In this document: piece after piece, positions 24,921-33,758 of the stretch
Numbering within the stretch: position 1 is the stretch's first letter
How the letters are laid out: each line of letters begins with the position of its first letter
Source of the DNA: Spirochaetaceae bacterium
Lineage (GTDB): Bacteria > Spirochaetota > Spirochaetia > B11-G9
Length of the DNA stretch: 34,368 nt
NCBI GenBank assembly: GCA_015493635.1
Contig: WGCU01000099.1
Coordinates: forward strand, 1-34,368
Direction of reading: 5' to 3'
Made by a program: the position numbers and the translations under genes
Notes under the pieces: generated by a model
What the model saw: only the letters and a program-made list of their open reading frames with translations
What the model was told of the DNA's origin: nothing
Databases searched by the model: none

Positions 24921-25892
24921 ATGGAACAGCCTATACTTGAAGTTAAAAATTTATCCATAGATTATCCAATAAGCATCGGAACGGTTGAAGCGGTGCGGGA
25001 TGTTTCCTTTTCCTTGAAAGAAGGGGAATCCCTCGGGTTTGTCGGAGAATCAGGATGCGGGAAATCCACCCTGGGACTTTCTCTCCTTCAGCTTCTGCGG
25101 CCGCCGGGGCAGATTGTAGCTGGGGAGATGTATTACTACGGTAAAGATCTTTTAAAAATGAAAGCAGAGGAAGTCCGTAAGCTCAGGGGAAATAATATTG
25201 CCATGGTTTTTCAGAACCCCCTTACGTCTCTTGATCCCCTCTATTCAATAGAGGACCAGTTTTTTGAGACCCTGAAAGAACATGAGCCGAAAATTACCCG
25301 GGAAGAGGCGGCAGAGAGAGCGGGAAAAGTTCTTGAGGATCTTTCCATTGACAAAGACAGACTGTACGAATATCCCCATCAGCTTTCAGGAGGTATGCGC
25401 CAGCGGATTATGATCGGCCTCGGACTTATTCTGGATCCTGATCTGTTGATAGCAGACGAGCCGACAACCTCACTGGATGTTATTGTTGAAGCGGGATTTA
25501 TAGATCTGCTGGCCCGGCTTAAAAAAGAGTACAACATTTCCCTTATTCTTATTTCCCATAATCTTGGCCTTGTCGCTGAAATAGCAGACCGGATAGCAGT
25601 TATGTACGGCGGTAAACTCATGGAAGTCGGAAATGCTGAAGATATCTTTGCCCGGCCCATGCACCCTTATACTGAAGGACTTATCGGATGTGTCCCGAAC
25701 ATCAAGATGGATCAGGAGAAACTGGTAAGTATGCCGGGCAGCCCTCCTGACCTTGTCAATCCTCCCTCAGGATGCCGGTTTTCACCGAGATGTCCAAAAG
25801 TTATGGATATATGTACCGAAAAGGAACCACCTTTAAAAACACACAAAGACGGCAGGCAGGTAGCCTGCTGGTTGCATGATGAGGCTAACTGA
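24921..25892 (+). CDS. Peptide ABC transporter ATP-binding protein, OppD/DppD type
   Basis: This ATPase subunit powers import. The 323-aa protein has Walker A GESGCGKST, Q-loop FQNPLTSLDPL, ABC signature LSGGMRQR, Walker B LLIADEPTTSLD and the H-loop SHNLGLVAE. The C-terminal Opp/Dpp extension contains the Cys cluster region CRFSPRCPKVMDICTEKEPP...CWLH, which in this family can bind a metal cluster. AGAGGAGACCC precedes the ATG. Its stop overlaps the next start by one base (TGATG). Confidence 0.95.
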   Translation: MEQPILEVKNLSIDYPISIGTVEAVRDVSFSLKEGESLGFVGESGCGKSTLGLSLLQLLRPPGQIVAGEMYYYGKDLLKMKAEEVRKLRGNNIAMVFQNPLTSLDPLYSIEDQFFETLKEHEPKITREEAAERAGKVLEDLSIDKDRLYEYPHQLSGGMRQRIMIGLGLILDPDLLIADEPTTSLDVIVEAGFIDLLARLKKEYNISLILISHNLGLVAEIADRIAVMYGGKLMEVGNAEDIFARPMHPYTEGLIGCVPNIKMDQEKLVSMPGSPPDLVNPPSGCRFSPRCPKVMDICTEKEPPLKTHKDGRQVACWLHDEAN

Positions 25893-26878
25893 TGGAAGAT
25901 TTAATTAAAATAAAGAACCTTAAAAAGAATTTCCCCGTACAGAAAGGCTTTCTTGATCAGCTTTTTGCCGGTAAAAAAAAGAGCTTTGTCCATGCGGTGG
26001 ATGATATTTCGTTTGAAATAAAAAAGGGTGAGGTTCTTGGCCTTGCGGGAGAAAGCGGTTCCGGTAAGTCAACCACCGGCAGGCTGCTTTTGAAACTTCT
26101 TGACCCGACTGAAGGGGTTATAGAGTATAACGGAGAAAACCTTGCGGTAAAAAGTTCGAAAGAGATGCGTATTTTCAGAGAAAAGATGCAGGTTGTTTTT
26201 CAGGATCCGAACTCTTCCTTAAGCCCGAGAATGCGGGTAGGTGATGCTATCGGGCACCCCTTGAAAATACACACCGCTCTTACTATGGATGAGAGAAAAA
26301 CAAGAGTTATGGAGCTGATGGAACGAGTAGGGTTAAGCCCTGCAAGCTTTCTCTACTACAAGTATCCTCATCAGTTATCCGGTGGTCAGAGTCAGCGTGT
26401 TGTTCTTGCCCGGGCTCTTGTGACCCATCCTGAGTTTGTTGTTGCTGATGAACCCATAGCCATGGCGGATGTTTCCGTCCGGGCAATGATTCTGGAGCTG
26501 ATGAAGGAGCTTAAAGAGGAGTTCAATCTTACGTATCTGTTTGTTACCCATGATCTTTCAACAGCAAAATATATCTGTGACAGAATTGCAATTATGTATC
26601 TGGGGCGGATTGTTGAAATTGGAAATACAAGAGAGCTGTTCGATCATCCCCATCATCCCTACACCAAAGCCCTTTTGGCTGCGGTTCCTGTTCCTGACCC
26701 GACCCAGCGGAGAACCGAGGAGATCCCCCGCGGAGAAATTCCCAGTGCTATTGATCCCCCTTCGGGATGCCATTTTCATCCCCGCTGCAAGTATGCCCGG
26801 CCTGAGTGCAGCCAGGGTCGGCCGCCGCTGAAAGAGGTCAGTGAAGGTCACTTTTCTTCCTGTATTCTGGAAACATAG
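25892..26878 (+). CDS. Peptide ABC transporter ATP-binding protein, OppF/DppF type
   Basis: This is the second ATPase of the heterodimer, 328 aa. It has Walker A GESGSGKSTTG, Q-loop FQDPNSSLSP, signature LSGGQSQRV, Walker B FVVADEPIAMADVS and H-loop THDLSTAKYI. The D-loop is ADVS where most paralogs have LDVS, a minor oddity. The C-terminal extension CHFHPRCKYARPECSQGRPPL carries the same Cys pattern as its partner. It ends 8 bp before the end of the convergent phosphatase gene, with no clear terminator between. Confidence 0.95.
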   Translation: MEDLIKIKNLKKNFPVQKGFLDQLFAGKKKSFVHAVDDISFEIKKGEVLGLAGESGSGKSTTGRLLLKLLDPTEGVIEYNGENLAVKSSKEMRIFREKMQVVFQDPNSSLSPRMRVGDAIGHPLKIHTALTMDERKTRVMELMERVGLSPASFLYYKYPHQLSGGQSQRVVLARALVTHPEFVVADEPIAMADVSVRAMILELMKELKEEFNLTYLFVTHDLSTAKYICDRIAIMYLGRIVEIGNTRELFDHPHHPYTKALLAAVPVPDPTQRRTEEIPRGEIPSAIDPPSGCHFHPRCKYARPECSQGRPPLKEVSEGHFSSCILET

Positions 26879-26886
26879 TTACTCTT

Positions 26887-27837
26887 TTATTCCCGGCGCG
26901 CCATCCTTAGTTTAATAAAAAGAGCGGGTGCACCGGCACTTACCCATAGACCGACAACTGCGTAGCGGATTATTCTGAGTATCATAAACAGACTGCTCTG
27001 TTCATCAGCAGTTACAAGATGGAAAATAACCTTCAAACCAAGGTAAAGAACAAATGTCAGAAGTATTCCTGATACGAAACGGAGTATTTTTGGCAGTATT
27101 CCTCCCCGTGTGCTGAACCGGATGTATCGTGATTCCAGGCTGAACCCGATAAGTCCGAAGGTGTATACCGATGCCAGGGCGGCATAGGAAAGAAAAGCTT
27201 TTGCATCTGTTATGGCAATCCTGAAAATGAGCAGAAATACTCCAAGGAGAAGTAGGGCGAGAAATATTTTGGTTGGAAGGGCGAGACTTCTCAGTATGGA
27301 TTCAAGGAATTTCTGGATAACTGGATACAGAAAAAGCACTATGATACCAAGCAGTGCACCGGCAAGGACATCTTCGGGATAATGCATACCGTGAACAAGG
27401 CGGCTCACTCCGGTAAGAACCATCAGCAGGATCATGATAACGGTAAATACCGTGTTCCCGGCTTCCCTGGCAAAAAATCCGAAAAGGGTAACTGCTCCCT
27501 GAGTGTGTCCTGAAGGAATCCCGTGGGAAGACAGAGGCGGCAGTGCCGGCACGATGGCTGGTGCTCCCGGTACGGTAACCTGGTACGGACGGGGCCGTGC
27601 CCAGAATGCCTTAAACCAGACGTTTACGAGGAATGATACAAGCATTAGCTGCATCAGCCGTTTCCCAACCTCCTTATGTATACACCAGTAGAAAAGAGGG
27701 AGAAGGATGAGAAAAACAACTTCATTAAAAAGATAGTTAAAGGGTAAAAAGAGGTTTGAAATGAATTCTGTACGCCAGCCCTGAAACCAGAGAACGATTG
27801 AATATCCAATTCCTGTTTCCAGAGTATGAAAAAACAT
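26887..27837 (-). CDS. PAP2-superfamily membrane phosphatase
   Basis: Integral membrane phosphatases of this family act on lipid phosphates such as phosphatidic acid or polyprenyl diphosphates, with the active site on the outer face of the membrane. The 316-aa protein has the three motifs in order: K-x6-RP (Lys76-Pro84, KAFWARPRP), PSGHT (108-112) and SR-x5-H-x3-D (Ser145-Asp156, SRLVHGMHYPED). It has additional C-terminal helices, making it longer than minimal PgpB-like enzymes. The ATG at 27837 was chosen because AAGGAGG lies at the right distance upstream. An in-frame ATG at 27888 would sit on the promoter region. The substrate cannot be told. Confidence 0.9.
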   Translation of the reverse strand: MFFHTLETGIGYSIVLWFQGWRTEFISNLFLPFNYLFNEVVFLILLPLFYWCIHKEVGKRLMQLMLVSFLVNVWFKAFWARPRPYQVTVPGAPAIVPALPPLSSHGIPSGHTQGAVTLFGFFAREAGNTVFTVIMILLMVLTGVSRLVHGMHYPEDVLAGALLGIIVLFLYPVIQKFLESILRSLALPTKIFLALLLLGVFLLIFRIAITDAKAFLSYAALASVYTFGLIGFSLESRYIRFSTRGGILPKILRFVSGILLTFVLYLGLKVIFHLVTADEQSSLFMILRIIRYAVVGLWVSAGAPALFIKLRMARRE

Positions 27838-27859
27838 GACAGCCTCCTTCTTTTGCGTG

Positions 27860-27888
27860 ATTGTACGTAATATTTCAAAAATCCTCAA
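27860..27888 (-). promoter_or_regulatory. Sigma-70 promoter of the PAP2 gene
   Basis: On the minus strand, TTGAGG (27888-27883) and TACAAT (27865-27860) are separated by 17 bp. The inferred start near 27853 gives a leader of about 16 nt containing the AAGGAGG site. Confidence 0.5.
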
Positions 27889-27894
27889 GATCTG

Positions 27895-27922
27895 TTGTTA
27901 AACGGGCTGTTTGGTATATACT
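27895..27922 (+). promoter_or_regulatory. Sigma-70 promoter of the SPFH/zinc-ribbon/TerB operon
   Basis: TTGTTA (27895-27900), a 16-bp spacer and TATACT (27917-27922) make a good sigma-70-type promoter. The inferred start is near 27929, with a leader of about 35 nt carrying AAAGGAG. The dyad at 27921-27935 overlaps the -10 end and the start point. Confidence 0.6.
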
Positions 27923-27935
27923 GTAAAAGTTACAG
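27921..27935. promoter_or_regulatory. Candidate operator at the SPFH operon start site
   Basis: Perfect dyad CTGTAA-AAG-TTACAG (6-bp arms, 3-bp spacer) covers the end of the -10 box and the inferred transcription start. That is the position of a repressor operator. Confidence 0.4.
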
Positions 27936-27963
27936 AGTAAAAACCTACAAAGGAGAAAAAGGA

Positions 27964-29082
27964 ATGGGATTGCTTGACAAGTTAAAAGGTGAGTTTATTG
28001 ATATCATCGAATGGACTGAGGATGGTTCTGATACAATTGCCTTCCGCTTTGAACGGTACGGAAATGAGATAAAAAACGGTGCGAAACTTACCGTCCGGGA
28101 AGGGCAGAGTGCTGTATTCATAAATGAAGGGCAGATTGCCGATGTGTTTGAACCCGGTATGTATGACCTTACCACTGAAAATCTTCCCATGCTTTCAACA
28201 CTGAAGGGATGGAAATACGGATTTCACAGCCCCTTTAAAGCAGAGGTTGTTTTTATAAGTACTCGGGAAATTACCGGCTTCGGCTGGGGGACTCCGGGAC
28301 CTTTCAGGATGCGTGACCCTGAGTTTGGTGTTCTTGAGCTTACGGCACGGGGGCATTTTTCATTTCATGTAATGGATCCGGTAAAATTTATTCGTAAGGT
28401 AGTGGGTACCGAAGGGGATTTTACAAAAGAGGAAATAGAAGACAGGCTGAGAAAGAAGTTTGTAACTGAGGCTATTTCAGGAATTGCGGAGATGAACAAG
28501 TCTTTCTACGACATGGCGCAGCACTATGACGAGATAAGTGAAATGCTCAAAGAGCGTGTTGATCCTACCTTCCTTGAACGTTACGGAATAGGACTGGATG
28601 ATACATCGGTGCAGAGTATTGATCTTACTGAGCGGTCTGCGGAAAAAGTGGAAAAGAGGGATGATATGTTTTTTGCTTCAGACCGTATGGGCATGTATGA
28701 AAGAAAGGCCCGGGCGGATGCAATGCTCGGTCTTGCGGGAAATGAAGGTGCCGGCGGCGGGATGGCTGCCGGTGGAATGGGCCTTGGTATGGGTATGGCC
28801 ATGGCGGGGCAGATGAGCGGTTCTCCCGGGCAGCAGACAGCAGGAAGAACGCCTCCTCCTCCGCCTCCTTCCGGCTATTTTCTGTATGTAAACGGACAGC
28901 AGTTGGGGCCGTATCCTGTACCGCAGATCCAGCAGATGATTACGGGCGGCCAGATCAACGGTCAGACGATGGTATGGCGGCAGGGAATGGCTGGATGGGC
29001 TGCTTTGCAGACAACACCAGAACTTGCCGGTCTTTTAAGCAGGGGAGGGCAGGTTCCTCCTCCCCCTCCTGTGCAGCAGTAG
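27964..29082 (+). CDS. SPFH-domain protein (YdjI / 'virion core protein' type) with C-terminal GYF_2 domain
   Basis: SPFH proteins scaffold membrane microdomains. This 372-aa protein begins MGLLDKLKGEFIDIIEWTED, the typical start of the Bacillus YdjI-like subgroup. It has the EGQSAVFINEGQIADVFEPG block and the GFGWGTPGPFRMRDPEFG segment. After the SPFH domain (about 1-255) come a Gly/Met-rich and poly-Pro linker and a GYF_2-like domain (about 302-355: YFLYVNGQQLGPYPVPQIQQ ... MVWRQGMAGWAAL), probably for protein contacts. The ATG at 27964 has AAAGGAG upstream; a longer reading to 27895 would start inside the promoter. It is 9 bp from the zinc-ribbon gene. Confidence 0.9.
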   Translation: MGLLDKLKGEFIDIIEWTEDGSDTIAFRFERYGNEIKNGAKLTVREGQSAVFINEGQIADVFEPGMYDLTTENLPMLSTLKGWKYGFHSPFKAEVVFISTREITGFGWGTPGPFRMRDPEFGVLELTARGHFSFHVMDPVKFIRKVVGTEGDFTKEEIEDRLRKKFVTEAISGIAEMNKSFYDMAQHYDEISEMLKERVDPTFLERYGIGLDDTSVQSIDLTERSAEKVEKRDDMFFASDRMGMYERKARADAMLGLAGNEGAGGGMAAGGMGLGMGMAMAGQMSGSPGQQTAGRTPPPPPPSGYFLYVNGQQLGPYPVPQIQQMITGGQINGQTMVWRQGMAGWAALQTTPELAGLLSRGGQVPPPPPVQQ

Positions 29083-29091
29083 GAGTTGTTA

Positions 29092-30183
29092 GTGGAAGAT
29101 AAAAAGATGGTCTGTAAAAACTGCGGCGGGGATCTTGTTTTTAATCCGGGAACCCAGAGTCTCAAATGTCCCTACTGCGGAACGGTAAATGAAAATCCTG
29201 ATACCGTTCCTGAAATCCATGAAGAACTTGATTTCCGGGAAGCACTGAACAAATTCCGGGATGCTGAAAATACGGTAAATATTCAAATGATAAAATGCCC
29301 TGCCTGCGGAGCAGAGGTAACCCTTGAAGAGAACGCGACAACAGCACAGTGTGATTTCTGCGGAACAAATATTGTTGCCGGCGGCAAAAGTCATAAGGTT
29401 ATGAAACCCCAGTATCTTCTTCCCTTCAAAATCTCTAAGGACATCGCGGTCAAAATATTCAGGGAATGGATTGTAAAAAGAAAGTTTGCTCCCGGCGGCT
29501 TGAAAAAATATGCAAGGCTGCCGGAACCTCTCAAAGGAATCTACTACCCCTTCTGGACGTACGATGCGGATACCCGGTCCTCCTATACCGGAGAGAGGGG
29601 AATCCACTATCAGCGGCAGGTTGAAAGAACTGACAGTGAAGGGAAAAGAACAACGGAAACCGTAACAGAAACCCGGTGGGTACGGGTCTCAGGATCGGTA
29701 AAACGGTTTTTTGATGATGTCCTTGTTCCTGCAAGCCGTACCGTAAAGGAAAAACTGGTCCGTAAGCTGAATGATTGGAATCTTAAGGATATGGTTTCTT
29801 ATAATGAAAGGTATCTTAAGGGCTTTAAAGCTGAATCCTATTCGGTAGATCTGGAGCAGGGATTCAGCCGAGCGAAGGAACGTATGGAAGAGGTAATACG
29901 GTCTGATATTAGACTTGATATCGGAGGAGATGAACAGCGGATACACCAGGTAAACACAGCCTATTCGAAGATTACCTTTAAATACATCCTTCTTCCTGTC
30001 TGGATTGTTGTCTACCGGTTCAAGGATGCATACTTTCAGGTTCTGGTAAACGGCAGTACCGGTGAGGTAGAAGGGGAACGACCTTTCAGTATCTGGAAAA
30101 TTATCGCCTTGATTCTTGCAATTCTTGCAGCAGGAGCCCTGGGATATCTGGTTTATTATCTGTTTCATAACGGGATTATATAG
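29092..30183 (+). CDS. Zinc-ribbon membrane protein (YdjG-like)
   Basis: The 363-aa protein carries two N-terminal zinc ribbons, C8-x2-C11 with C26-x2-C29 and C69-x2-C72 with C87-x2-C90. A middle domain follows (PQYLLPFKISKD ... LKGIYYPFWTYDAD ... KRTTETVTETRWVRVSG) and one transmembrane helix near the C-terminus (about 337-358, IIALILAILAAGALGYLVYYL). In Bacillus subtilis, YdjG is a membrane zinc-ribbon protein encoded beside the SPFH protein YdjI and a PspA homolog. This gene also sits directly after the YdjI-like gene. GTG at 29092 was chosen since AGGAG (29081-29085) is spaced 6 bp from it; TTG 29086 and ATG 29107 are alternatives. Confidence 0.85.
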   Translation: MEDKKMVCKNCGGDLVFNPGTQSLKCPYCGTVNENPDTVPEIHEELDFREALNKFRDAENTVNIQMIKCPACGAEVTLEENATTAQCDFCGTNIVAGGKSHKVMKPQYLLPFKISKDIAVKIFREWIVKRKFAPGGLKKYARLPEPLKGIYYPFWTYDADTRSSYTGERGIHYQRQVERTDSEGKRTTETVTETRWVRVSGSVKRFFDDVLVPASRTVKEKLVRKLNDWNLKDMVSYNERYLKGFKAESYSVDLEQGFSRAKERMEEVIRSDIRLDIGGDEQRIHQVNTAYSKITFKYILLPVWIVVYRFKDAYFQVLVNGSTGEVEGERPFSIWKIIALILAILAAGALGYLVYYLFHNGII

Positions 30184-30193
30184 GAGGTTGAAC

Positions 30194-31015
30194 GTGGAAA
30201 AATTAAACTTGACAGGGCCTGAGGCGGGTATAGCTCTTTCCTCCCTCGTTGCGTTCAGTGATGATAATCCTTCCGAGGAGGAAGGAGCAGTATTGAGAAA
30301 GTATTACCGGAGTGCAGATGCGGAAAGTTTTCAGATAAAACTTGAGAATGCAGGATATACGTATCCTTCTGATCTTTCTTCTCTTTTTCCCGTCCTTATT
30401 GATGTTTTAAAAACAACATCCCGGGAGTTTCAACTGCGTAGTCTTGCTGTGGGATATCTCCTTGCCCGGGCGGATGGTGTTTTTGATCAAGATGAAATGA
30501 ATCTTTTAAATAAAGCGGGGAGCGCCCTCGGTATAAGCCTGTATGAGGCAAAAGTATTTGCCGAAACACGACTCAAGGAGATAGATGAAACAACGGGGTA
30601 TGAGGATTTCAGGGAAGGGACGTATTCCGGTCCGGTTCTTGATCTAACCCTGGAGGAGGCGGGGGTTGCCTTAAGCATCCTTGTGGGGTTCAGTGATGAT
30701 GATCCTTCTGATGCTGAAGCAGGTGTTATGCGGGAGTACTTTTCAGCGGAAACGGTAACATCTTTTCTGGAAAAAATGAAGAAGTCTGGTCTTGCGTATC
30801 CTGAAGCGCTCCTTGATACTAAGGAGAGTATCCAGGCTGCGTTTTCCCGTGTTTCCAGAGATGCTGTCCTCCGGATCCTTGCTATCGGGTACAAGGTTGC
30901 AGCTGCGGACGGTACGGTTGATGAAATGGAAACCGGACTTCTGAAAGAGTTCTGCGAAACCTTTGTTATAGGGTTTGCAGAAGTAAAAGAGTACTTTAAG
31001 GCTGCTCCGGTCTGA
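30194..31015 (+). CDS. Tandem TerB-like domain protein
   Basis: The 273-aa protein consists of two copies of the same ~120-residue unit. Copy 1 runs from LTGPEAGIALSSLVAFSDD, copy 2 from LTLEEAGVALSILVGFSDD. Each ends with a TerB/DjlA-like segment (GYLLARADGVFDQDEM / GYKVAAADGTVDEMET) containing the conserved acidic 'ADG-x-x-D-x-x-E' helix turn that may bind a metal ion. TerB-like domains belong to tellurite and membrane-stress systems. The GTG at 30194 has AGGAGG six bases upstream; a longer reading to 30116 would lie inside the preceding gene. Its last 20 bases overlap the convergent UMP-kinase gene. Confidence 0.8.
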   Translation: MEKLNLTGPEAGIALSSLVAFSDDNPSEEEGAVLRKYYRSADAESFQIKLENAGYTYPSDLSSLFPVLIDVLKTTSREFQLRSLAVGYLLARADGVFDQDEMNLLNKAGSALGISLYEAKVFAETRLKEIDETTGYEDFREGTYSGPVLDLTLEEAGVALSILVGFSDDDPSDAEAGVMREYFSAETVTSFLEKMKKSGLAYPEALLDTKESIQAAFSRVSRDAVLRILAIGYKVAAADGTVDEMETGLLKEFCETFVIGFAEVKEYFKAAPV

Positions 31016-31700
31016 TGGTTGTACCTCTGAAGTCTTGACCCCGCAGGATTTTCTTCAGGTTGGGAATGTCCCTCCCTTCGGCTGTTATAACGGTAAGTCC
31101 CAGCTCTGCTGCCTTCCGCGTAGCCACCGGATCGAAGGGGACATTCCTGCCGGGAATCCAGGTATCTCCCACCAGTTTCCTCATTTCAGTCCATGTAAGT
31201 AATTCAAGGGGTACAGCGGAAGGATCTTTTTTAGGATCTGCGGAGTATACATGAGCAATGTTGGAAAGATTTATTACCGTAGCAGCTCCAAGATTTTCAG
31301 CCAGGAGAACCGAATCGTTGTCAGTGGAAAATCCGGGTTTCCACCCGGCGGCAATAAGAATCCTCCCTTTGAAGGAGGTAATTGAAGTGGGATCTGTTAC
31401 GACCGGCTCCCTGCAGTAATTCCCGAAAATGCCTTTTAAAAGTTCCGCGTTAAGCCGTGTTGCCATAATGCCTATCCAGTCCTGCTGGTCAGCATTGCCT
31501 TTTCCTGCTGTAATTTCCCTGTACGCTTTCTGATACTGCCGCGCGGGACTGCCGCCACCTATTATACATACAAGCTGGTACCTGTTGTCTTCTGCAAGAT
31601 ATTCTGTAACAGCTTCATGAAAACTTTTAATAAATGCCACATCGGGTTTTTCCGGGGCAACAATTGATCCGCCGACTGATAGTATTTTAATCTTCTTCAT
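30996..31700 (-). CDS. pyrH: UMP kinase, archaeal-type PyrH
   Basis: It phosphorylates UMP to UDP in pyrimidine nucleotide synthesis. The 234-aa amino-acid-kinase-fold protein starts MKKIKILSVGGSIVAPE, where GGS is the phosphate loop. It has CIIGGGSPARQYQ, VVTDPTS and the AAGWKPGFSTDNDSVLLAE motif, which is the archaeal/Borrelia subgroup form rather than the common bacterial PyrH. It is not next to tsf or frr, as bacterial pyrH often is. ATG at 31700 was chosen; a longer reading to 31739 crosses the promoter. There is no Shine-Dalgarno sequence, and the promoter predicts a ~5-nt leader. Another amino-acid-kinase substrate cannot be fully excluded. Confidence 0.8.
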   Translation of the reverse strand: MKKIKILSVGGSIVAPEKPDVAFIKSFHEAVTEYLAEDNRYQLVCIIGGGSPARQYQKAYREITAGKGNADQQDWIGIMATRLNAELLKGIFGNYCREPVVTDPTSITSFKGRILIAAGWKPGFSTDNDSVLLAENLGAATVINLSNIAHVYSADPKKDPSAVPLELLTWTEMRKLVGDTWIPGRNVPFDPVATRKAAELGLTVITAEGRDIPNLKKILRGQDFRGTTIRPEQP

Positions 31701-31711
31701 GCTGTTACTAT

Positions 31712-31739
31712 AGTATAAAAGTGGTGTATGCAACAACAA
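31712..31739 (-). promoter_or_regulatory. Sigma-70 promoter of the UMP kinase gene, near-leaderless
   Basis: On the minus strand, TTGTTG (31739-31734) and TATACT (31717-31712) are separated by 16 bp. The -10 box ends 11 bp before the ATG, so the transcript should start about 5 nt upstream of the start codon. Confidence 0.55.
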
Positions 31740-31754
31740 TTCAAACCTCCAAAC

Positions 31755-31784
31755 TTTACTTATTGGGTTTTTAATGCTATTTTA
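31755..31784 (+). promoter_or_regulatory. Candidate promoter of ftsH
   Basis: TTTACT (31755-31760), an 18-bp spacer and TATTTT (31779-31784) precede the ftsH ATG at 31790 by 5 bp. If used, the mRNA would begin at the start codon. Only AGG is available as a ribosome-binding site. It is weaker than the divergent UMP-kinase promoter. Confidence 0.3.
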
Positions 31785-31789
31785 GGACT

Positions 31790-33724
31790 ATGGAAGATAA
31801 AAACGGAAATGTGACACAGTCACAAAAAAATGACTCGCCATGGAATAAAGATCATAAAGTGACAGGTCCGGTTAAACACGAACCGCTCTTTAACATGAAT
31901 CCGAAACAGGTAAAATTCTCTTTATGGTTTTTCTTTTTTACACTGCTGACCATCATGGTAATAAATGCTTCTCTGGGACAGATGAAACAGACCGATAAAA
32001 CGATAAGTTTCAGTGAGTTTAAACAGAAAATAGAGAATGGTGAAATTACAAAGGTTAGAATAACACCAAAATTATATTATGGAACGTCTGAAACAGCCAG
32101 TAACCAGTCAAAAAAAGAAGCTCCAACCATTATTTATCAGGCTGTTCCTATAAACGATCCAACTTTTGTGCCCTTAATGGACAGCCACAAGGTTGATTAT
32201 TCTGCTGCTGCTGAGAAGAATCCATTTTTGATGAATTTCCTGCTGAGCTGGATTTTACCCTTTGCATTCATCTATATTATATGGAAACTTATGGCAGGTA
32301 AGATGGGTAATCTTGGTTCCAGCGTTATGAATTTCGGCAGGAATAAATCGATGATTGTTGCTGAAACCGATACTGGGGTAAAGTTTGATGATGTTGCCGG
32401 TGCGGAAGAATCAATAGAGGAGCTTAAAGAGGTTGTAGATTTTCTTGAAAATCCGGACAAGTATACGGCAATAGGCGGTAAAATCCCCAAAGGGGTTCTT
32501 CTTGTCGGTTCCCCGGGAACGGGAAAAACACTTCTTGCCAGGGCAGTCGCCGGAGAGGCAAAAGTTCCTTTTTTCAGAATGAGCGGTGCTGACTTTGTTG
32601 AAATGTTTGTGGGTGTCGGAGCCGCGAGAGTTCGTGATCTTTTTCATCAGGCCCGGGAAAAGTCTCCCTGCATTATCTTTATAGATGAGCTTGATGCTAT
32701 CGGGAAAAGCAGAGTCAACGTGGCTGGAGGAAATGATGAACGGGAACAGACCCTTAATCAGCTTCTTGTGGAGATGGACGGATTCGATTCCCGGAGCGGT
32801 GTTATTCTTCTGGGTGCAACAAACAGACCTGAAATTCTGGATCCGGCTCTTATGCGTCCGGGGCGGTTTGACCGGCAGGTGGTTATGGACCGGCCGGATA
32901 TTAACGGGCGGGAAGCAATTTTAAAGATCCATGTTAAAGATGTTAAACTGGCGGATTCGGTAGATCTTAACAAAATAGCACGGGCTACCCCTGGATTTGT
33001 CGGTGCTGATCTTGCGAATATTATAAATGAAGCGGCACTCATGGCCGTCCGGGCGGGAAGAAAAGAGGTCAGACAGGAAGATCTGGAAGAGGCCATTGAA
33101 AAAACTGTAGCCGGCTTGCAGAAGAAGAACCGTCTTATCAATCCGAAGGAACGGAAAATTGTAGCCCATCATGAAACCGGACATGCTTTAACAGCGGCCT
33201 TTACCCCTGAAGCGGATCCTGTCCAAAAGATCACCATTGTTCCCCGGGGAATCAGTGCATTGGGGTATACCCTTCAGACCCCGACTGAAGACAGGTTCCT
33301 TATGAGCAAAGAAGAACTTTTCTGTAAAATTGATGTGCTGCTGGGAGGAAGGGCCGCAGAACAGCTGATTTTCGGTGAGATATCAACAGGTGCCGCCAAT
33401 GATCTGACGAGAGCGACTGATATAGCGCGGAGCATGATTACCGAATACGGAATGAGTGACAAATTTAAAAACATGGTACTGACAAAACGGGGTTCTCAGT
33501 TTCTGGGGCCTGCAGCCCAGCCGGGAATGCAGCGGGAGTATTCAGAAGCAACGCAGCAGTACATTGACGAGGAAGTCGCGCGTATTCTTGAGGAACGGTA
33601 TGTGAGGGTTTTTAATCTTTTGAAAGAAAAGAAACCGGTACTTATTTCAATCGCGGAAAAGCTTCTTGAAGTTGAGACGCTTGAAGCTGATGAATTCTAT
33701 AAAATGGCAGGGGTCAAGGCTTAA
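31790..33724 (+). CDS. ftsH: ATP-dependent zinc metalloprotease FtsH
   Basis: This membrane-bound AAA+ protease degrades misassembled membrane proteins and regulatory substrates. The 644-aa protein has two transmembrane helices (about 43-62 and 147-167) flanking a periplasmic domain. The AAA module has Walker A GSPGTGKT (240-247), a DELDAIG Walker B and a second region of homology ([20 protein letters not shown]). The zinc-binding HETGH (His461-Glu462-His465) and the downstream [11 protein letters not shown] region with the third ligand Asp are present. The N-terminus is unusually extended and hydrophilic (about 40 residues before the first helix). It faces the UMP-kinase gene divergently. 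Confidence 0.97.
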   Translation: MEDKNGNVTQSQKNDSPWNKDHKVTGPVKHEPLFNMNPKQVKFSLWFFFFTLLTIMVINASLGQMKQTDKTISFSEFKQKIENGEITKVRITPKLYYGTSETASNQSKKEAPTIIYQAVPINDPTFVPLMDSHKVDYSAAAEKNPFLMNFLLSWILPFAFIYIIWKLMAGKMGNLGSSVMNFGRNKSMIVAETDTGVKFDDVAGAEESIEELKEVVDFLENPDKYTAIGGKIPKGVLLVGSPGTGKTLLARAVAGEAKVPFFRMSGADFVEMFVGVGAARVRDLFHQAREKSPCIIFIDELDAIGKSRVNVAGGNDEREQTLNQLLVEMDGFDSRSGVILLGATNRPEILDPALMRPGRFDRQVVMDRPDINGREAILKIHVKDVKLADSVDLNKIARATPGFVGADLANIINEAALMAVRAGRKEVRQEDLEEAIEKTVAGLQKKNRLINPKERKIVAHHETGHALTAAFTPEADPVQKITIVPRGISALGYTLQTPTEDRFLMSKEELFCKIDVLLGGRAAEQLIFGEISTGAANDLTRATDIARSMITEYGMSDKFKNMVLTKRGSQFLGPAAQPGMQREYSEATQQYIDEEVARILEERYVRVFNLLKEKKPVLISIAEKLLEVETLEADEFYKMAGVKA

Positions 33725-33758
33725 AAGCCTGCCCCGATCCATTTACAAACATAATGTA

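Noticed and set aside
33716-33729. AGGCT-TAAA-AGCCT hairpin at the ftsH stop codon as a terminator
   Set aside because: The stem is only 5 bp and no T-run follows.
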